The notes beneath the pieces are model-generated. The model was not told the DNA's origin. It worked only from the letters and a program-made list of their open reading frames with translations, and did not search any database. This document shows positions 15,982 to 18,378 of a stretch of DNA of 18,378 nucleotides, piece by piece. This stretch comes from Candidatus Treponema faecavium (GTDB lineage: Bacteria > Spirochaetota > Spirochaetia > Treponematales > Treponemataceae), in NCBI GenBank assembly GCA_019113455.1, contig DXHG01000230.1, forward strand, positions 1 to 18,378, in the 5' to 3' direction. The translations under genes and the position numbers were made by a program. The stretch's first letter is position 1. Each line of letters begins with the position of its first letter.

Positions 15982-16007
15982 GTCGTATCCTCCATGAACG
16001 CAGTCAT

Positions 16008-16037
16008 ACCGTGTGCTGACAGCTGCCTGCACACGGT
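16008..16037. repeat. 30-bp near-perfect palindrome in the leader of the DHH phosphoesterase
   Basis: The outer arms ACCGTGTGC and GCACACGGT are perfect reverse complements, the centre is CAGCTG, and only four of 30 positions break the symmetry. A minus-strand TACAAT (16048-16053) lies 10 bases upstream, so the palindrome would start near the predicted transcription start and end about 26 bases before the ATG. It could be a repressor operator or a strong 5' leader hairpin. Confidence 0.6.
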
Positions 16038-16068
16038 GCTGGCGCCTATTGTATCGCAAGCGGCGGGC

Positions 16069-16100
16069 AAAAATAAAGCCCCCGCGTATAGACGGGGGCT
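16069..16100 (-). terminator. Intrinsic terminator, minus strand
   Basis: AGCCCCCG (16077-16084) and CGGGGGCT (16093-16100) give an 8-bp GC stem with an 8-base loop; on the minus strand the stem is followed by TTTATTTTT. It would stop minus-strand transcripts coming from the exported-protein gene at 16625-17131, after reading antisense through the recombinase remnant, before they enter the DHH gene. Confidence 0.6.
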
Positions 16101-16628
16101 GTGCGATGTATGTGTATTGGCATTTGTCTGCCAGAAACAACGGGGAGATCAGATATTACTGCTGCTATATATGGATATATCCGCGTCTCATCGCAAGATC
16201 AGAACGAAGAACGCCAGGTTATTGCATTAAAAGAAGCCGGTGTATCGGAAAAGAATATATACGTAGACAAACAATCCGGTAAAGATTTTAAGCGTCCGCA
16301 ATACAAAAAACTCGTAAGAAAACTGAAAGCAAACGATGTGCTCTATATCAAAAGTATTGACCGTCTGGGACGCAATTATGCAGAAGGCATTGCGGCGGCT
16401 AAGGCGCGCGGAGTGCGGTTCGGGCGCGTACCCAAACCGCTGCCCGATAACTTCCACAGTATTTATCAGCAGTGGAAAAACGGAGAGCTTACCGGAACAG
16501 AAGCTGCAAAAGAGTGCCGTATGCCGCTTTCTACCGTTCGGTACCGAGCAGAGATTTATAGAGCCCCCGCGCTTACGGCTTCGGGGGCTTTTAGTACACG
16601 GCGCGCTGAACCGCGCCGGTGCGGTTAG
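16101..16628 (+). pseudogene. Serine recombinase (resolvase/invertase family), internally deleted remnant
   Basis: The open frame encodes IYGYIRVSSQDQNEERQV with catalytic Ser30 and IDRLGRN (86-92) with the active-site arginines, then jumps directly to AEGIAAAKARGVRFGR (94-109), which in intact relatives follows about 60 further residues including the rest of the catalytic domain. The C-terminal helix-turn-helix (ELTGTEAAKECRMPLSTVRYR) is kept. The apparent junction is at 16379/16380 and is in frame. Other damage: GGGGAG at 16142-16147 is spaced correctly for an ATT at 16155 where an ATG would be expected, and the frame runs on through the downstream hairpin to a stop shared with the convergent gene. 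Sequence is visibly AT-richer than its neighbours, as in horizontally acquired DNA. Probably inactive; only direct comparison with intact homologues would exclude a natural short form. Confidence 0.78.
16562..16592 (+). terminator. Intrinsic terminator, plus strand, after the recombinase remnant
   Basis: AGCCCCCG (16562-16569) and CGGGGGCT (16582-16589) form the same 8-bp stem as the hairpin at 16077-16100, here with a 12-base loop and followed by TTTT on the plus strand. It marks the probable original end of the recombinase transcript, although the open frame now continues through it. Confidence 0.55.
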
Positions 16629-17131
16629 TATTCAAGCTCTATTGATTCAAGCCCCTGCACGTCGCTGAAATCGGTGCCGCGCGGGCAGACGCCCCAGACG
16701 TGATGTGTCCTGTTCGGCGGCAGCGTGAGCATCACCGAGTGGAACTCGCCGCCTTTGGTGATAACAGTCATCAGCGGATTGATTTGCGGAGGCATGTTTC
16801 TGAATGTAAGTTTATTATTGTACCATTCTTTAGGTATTTTTACCGACGCAATGCCGTTTCCGGTGCGGGCATAGTAGATGAGATAGCCGTCCTGGTGTTC
16901 AAGCACCTTGTATACGGTTACGTTGCGGTACGACAGATCGCCCCATTTACTGTTTTCTTCGGTCTGTGCTGTCTGCGCCGTCTGCTGTTCCTGCGCCTGC
17001 GTGCCGGTGTCAGCTGCGGCAGTTTCCTGCGCCTGCGCTGCGGTGTCCTCCGGAGCGGCAGCTTCCTGTGCAGCCAGCGGCACGGCGGCAAGCAGCAGTC
17101 CGACTAATGCTATACCTGCGAATTTCTTCAT
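16625..17131 (-). CDS. Exported protein with Ala/Gln/Thr-rich linker (unknown function)
   Basis: A 168-residue secreted or periplasmic protein that I do not recognise by family name. MKKFAGIALVGLLLAAVPLA is a typical Sec signal with cleavage expected near residue 20-22; there is no lipobox Cys. Residues 23-60 are a low-complexity Ala/Gln/Glu/Thr linker with repeated AQ, QT and TA pairs. Residues 62-168 are a compact beta-rich domain (WGDLSYRNVTVYKVLEHQDG, YLIYYARTGNGIASVKIP, HHVWGVCPRGTDFSDVQGL). AAAGGAG sits 8 bases before the ATG. It begins 39 bases after argF; a weak promoter (TTGCTT, 16 bases, TACAAT) overlaps the argF 3' end, so it may be transcribed separately. Its stop codon overlaps the stop of the recombinase remnant on the other strand. 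Confidence 0.8.
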   Translation of the reverse strand: MKKFAGIALVGLLLAAVPLAAQEAAAPEDTAAQAQETAAADTGTQAQEQQTAQTAQTEENSKWGDLSYRNVTVYKVLEHQDGYLIYYARTGNGIASVKIPKEWYNNKLTFRNMPPQINPLMTVITKGGEFHSVMLTLPPNRTHHVWGVCPRGTDFSDVQGLESIELEY

Positions 17132-17156
17132 AATGCAAACTCCTTTTATGCTTCTT

Positions 17157-17184
17157 ATTGTATACGAGATTTAAATTAAAGCAA
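17157..17184 (-). promoter_or_regulatory. Candidate promoter for the linker-rich exported protein
   Basis: Minus strand TTGCTT (17184-17179), a 16-base AT-rich spacer, then TACAAT (17162-17157), ending 25 bases before the ATG at 17131. The -35 box lies within the last codons of argF. The -10 box is good, the -35 box is only half-consensus. Confidence 0.37.
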
Positions 17185-18124
17185 GCATAATCGCCTTAAT
17201 TGTGTGCTTTCTGTTTTCGGCCTGCTGCCACACGCGGCTGTGCGGCCCTTCGATAACGGAAACGCTCACTTCTTCATCTTTTACTGCAGGCAGGCAGTGC
17301 ATAAAAATAACGCGTTCGTTATGCGTGCGCGCAATGAGGCTGTCGTTTACCTGATACGGGGATAAAAGCCTGATGCGCTCTTCTTTGAGTAATTCCTCTC
17401 CCATCGAAACCCACACGTCGGTGTACACGGCGTCGGCGCCTTCGACCTGCTCAACGGAATCACTTACCGTGATGACCGCGCCTGATGCCGCCGCGAACGG
17501 CTCGCAGATATGCCTGATTTCTTCATCGGGGAACAGTTCGCGGGGGCTGATGACGGTAACGTGTACGCCCATTTTGGCGCAGATGAGCATGAGCGAGCGC
17601 GCGACATTGTTTCTGCCGTCTCCGCAGTAGACGAGCTTGAGACCGGCGAGCGTGCCGAATTCTTCTTTGAGCGTCATGATGTCTGCAAGCGCCTGCGTCG
17701 GGTGAAACTGGTCGGTAAGCCCGTTTATCACCGGCACGCCTGAATATTCGGCGAGGATGCGCGCGTGTTCCTGCGAGTAGCCGCGGAACTCAATGGCAGA
17801 AAACATCCTGCCGAGCACGCGCGCGGTGTCTTCGATAGATTCCTTGGCGCCGAGCTGAATATCCTGGTTCGATAAAAAAACCGGATGCCCGCCTTCTTCG
17901 CCGAAAGCCGTTTCAAACGAACAGCGCGTGCGCGTGGAACGCTTTTCAAACAGCAGCGCGATTGTTTTTCCGACAAAGCGCTGGTGAATTTCGCCGCGGT
18001 GCGCCTGCGCCTTAACCTCAAACGCACTGTCAAGAAACTGCGCTATTTCCTGCGGCGTATACTCTATCCAATTTAAAAGCGACCTGCCTTTGAACACGGA
18101 TGCAGGCAGTTGTGTATCTGTCAC
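17171..18124 (-). CDS. argF: Ornithine carbamoyltransferase
   Basis: Transfers carbamoyl from carbamoyl phosphate to ornithine, forming citrulline, or runs in reverse in the arginine deiminase pathway. With a GTG start it has 317 residues, normal for the family. Motifs: STRTR at 63-67 (carbamoyl phosphate), FRGY at 113-116, HPTQ at 141-144, GDGRNNVARS at 168-177, SMGEE at 240-244 (ornithine loop) and HCLPA at 276-280. GTG 18124 is preferred: GAGGAG lies 9 bases upstream and the protein then begins VTDTQLPASVFKGRSLL, matching the usual start before KGRS. The longer frame to 18250 would run through the promoter. No other arginine genes are nearby; catabolic ArcB-type use is plausible for a treponeme but cannot be decided here. 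Confidence 0.92.
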   Translation of the reverse strand: MTDTQLPASVFKGRSLLNWIEYTPQEIAQFLDSAFEVKAQAHRGEIHQRFVGKTIALLFEKRSTRTRCSFETAFGEEGGHPVFLSNQDIQLGAKESIEDTARVLGRMFSAIEFRGYSQEHARILAEYSGVPVINGLTDQFHPTQALADIMTLKEEFGTLAGLKLVYCGDGRNNVARSLMLICAKMGVHVTVISPRELFPDEEIRHICEPFAAASGAVITVSDSVEQVEGADAVYTDVWVSMGEELLKEERIRLLSPYQVNDSLIARTHNERVIFMHCLPAVKDEEVSVSVIEGPHSRVWQQAENRKHTIKAIMLALI

Positions 18125-18221
18125 TGGCCGAAACTCCTCTGCTGCGCCGCGCCTCGGAAATACCGCCGCTCCGGTTTTCCGCTGCGCCGCAGTCATGCCG
18201 CTATGGCAGTTTTGTATGTAT

Positions 18222-18250
18222 ATAGTAGCGCAACGGTATAAAAAGGTCAA
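18222..18250 (-). promoter_or_regulatory. Promoter of argF
   Basis: Minus strand TTGACC (18250-18245, 5 of 6 to consensus), a spacer of exactly 17 bases, then TACTAT (18227-18222, 4 of 6). Transcription would begin near 18215, leaving about 90 bases of leader before the GTG start. Its position is also evidence against the longer argF frames that begin at 18250. Confidence 0.58.
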
Positions 18251-18378
18251 TTATACGTAAAATGTCGCTGCGCGCACGGGCTTGTTTTTGCCAGCCTGCG
18301 GCTGAGGGCTTTCTTTTTTTCTTTCTTATTCTCTATAATTTGTTTTTTTGGGGAGGGAGGAACCCCTCTACTCAGAAG
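18251..18378. other. Window-edge noncoding stretch with pyrimidine-rich run
   Basis: No gene is supported in the last 128 bases. A small stem CAGCC/GGCTG (near 18291-18303) is followed by a T/C-rich run (18309-18332), a plus-strand TATAAT (18334-18339), T7, and GGGGAGGGAGG. The TATAAT and purine-rich run could belong to a plus-strand gene starting beyond the window, but the -35 region is poor. Confidence 0.3.

Noticed and set aside
15982..16140. Longer N-terminus for the DHH phosphoesterase
   Set aside because: It would translate the palindrome and the terminator hairpin; GGAGG correctly spaced before ATG 15981 and the family length favour the shorter form.
16101..16628. Functional resolvase or complete insertion element
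   Set aside because: The central catalytic-domain segment is missing and no other mobile-element genes or target duplication could be shown.
1..18378. CRISPR array, tRNA or rRNA genes
   Set aside because: No regularly spaced repeats and no cloverleaf or rRNA-like sequences were noticed on either strand by eye.

Overview
The window is about 18.4 kb of compact, fairly GC-rich bacterial chromosome, carrying mostly housekeeping and metabolic genes plus one large envelope-lipoprotein operon. Relaxed lipoboxes, tandem fibronectin type III (FN3) lipoproteins, a lone ornithine carbamoyltransferase and the general gene mix suggest a spirochaete, most likely a Treponema. That placement is inference from style; no phylogenetic marker is present.

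Left part (1-4780): the 3' part of a HemW-type radical-SAM gene (+) faces a two-gene minus-strand operon, kdgK then eda. Together these convert 2-keto-3-deoxygluconate to KDPG and then to pyruvate plus glyceraldehyde-3-phosphate, the lower branch of hexuronate/pectin catabolism. Divergent from kdgK is a plus-strand pair with overlapping stop and start: a PfkB sugar/nucleoside kinase (pseudouridine-kinase-like) and a macro-domain protein.

Middle (4783-12480): four minus-strand genes form one apparent transcription unit: a 1352-residue FN3 lipoprotein, a 730-residue FN3 lipoprotein, a 118-residue lipoprotein and a 222-residue beta-rich exported protein. A good promoter lies upstream, and the 5' leader carries a C7 homopolymer that can pair with two G-runs, one of them overlapping the likely ribosome-binding site. 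This unit is the best candidate in the window for an undescribed, possibly surface-exposed and phase-variable system.

Right part (12481-18378): a zinc-ribbon SAM methyltransferase (+); a minus-strand pair of an unrecognised sigma-like helical protein and RdgB (XTP/dITP pyrophosphatase); a DHH/DHHA1 phosphoesterase (NrnA-like) with a 30-bp palindrome in its leader; a serine-recombinase remnant with an apparent in-frame internal deletion, bracketed by two near-identical GC hairpins; a small exported protein with an Ala/Gln-rich linker; and ornithine carbamoyltransferase with a well-formed promoter. No tRNA, rRNA, CRISPR array or complete insertion sequence was seen.
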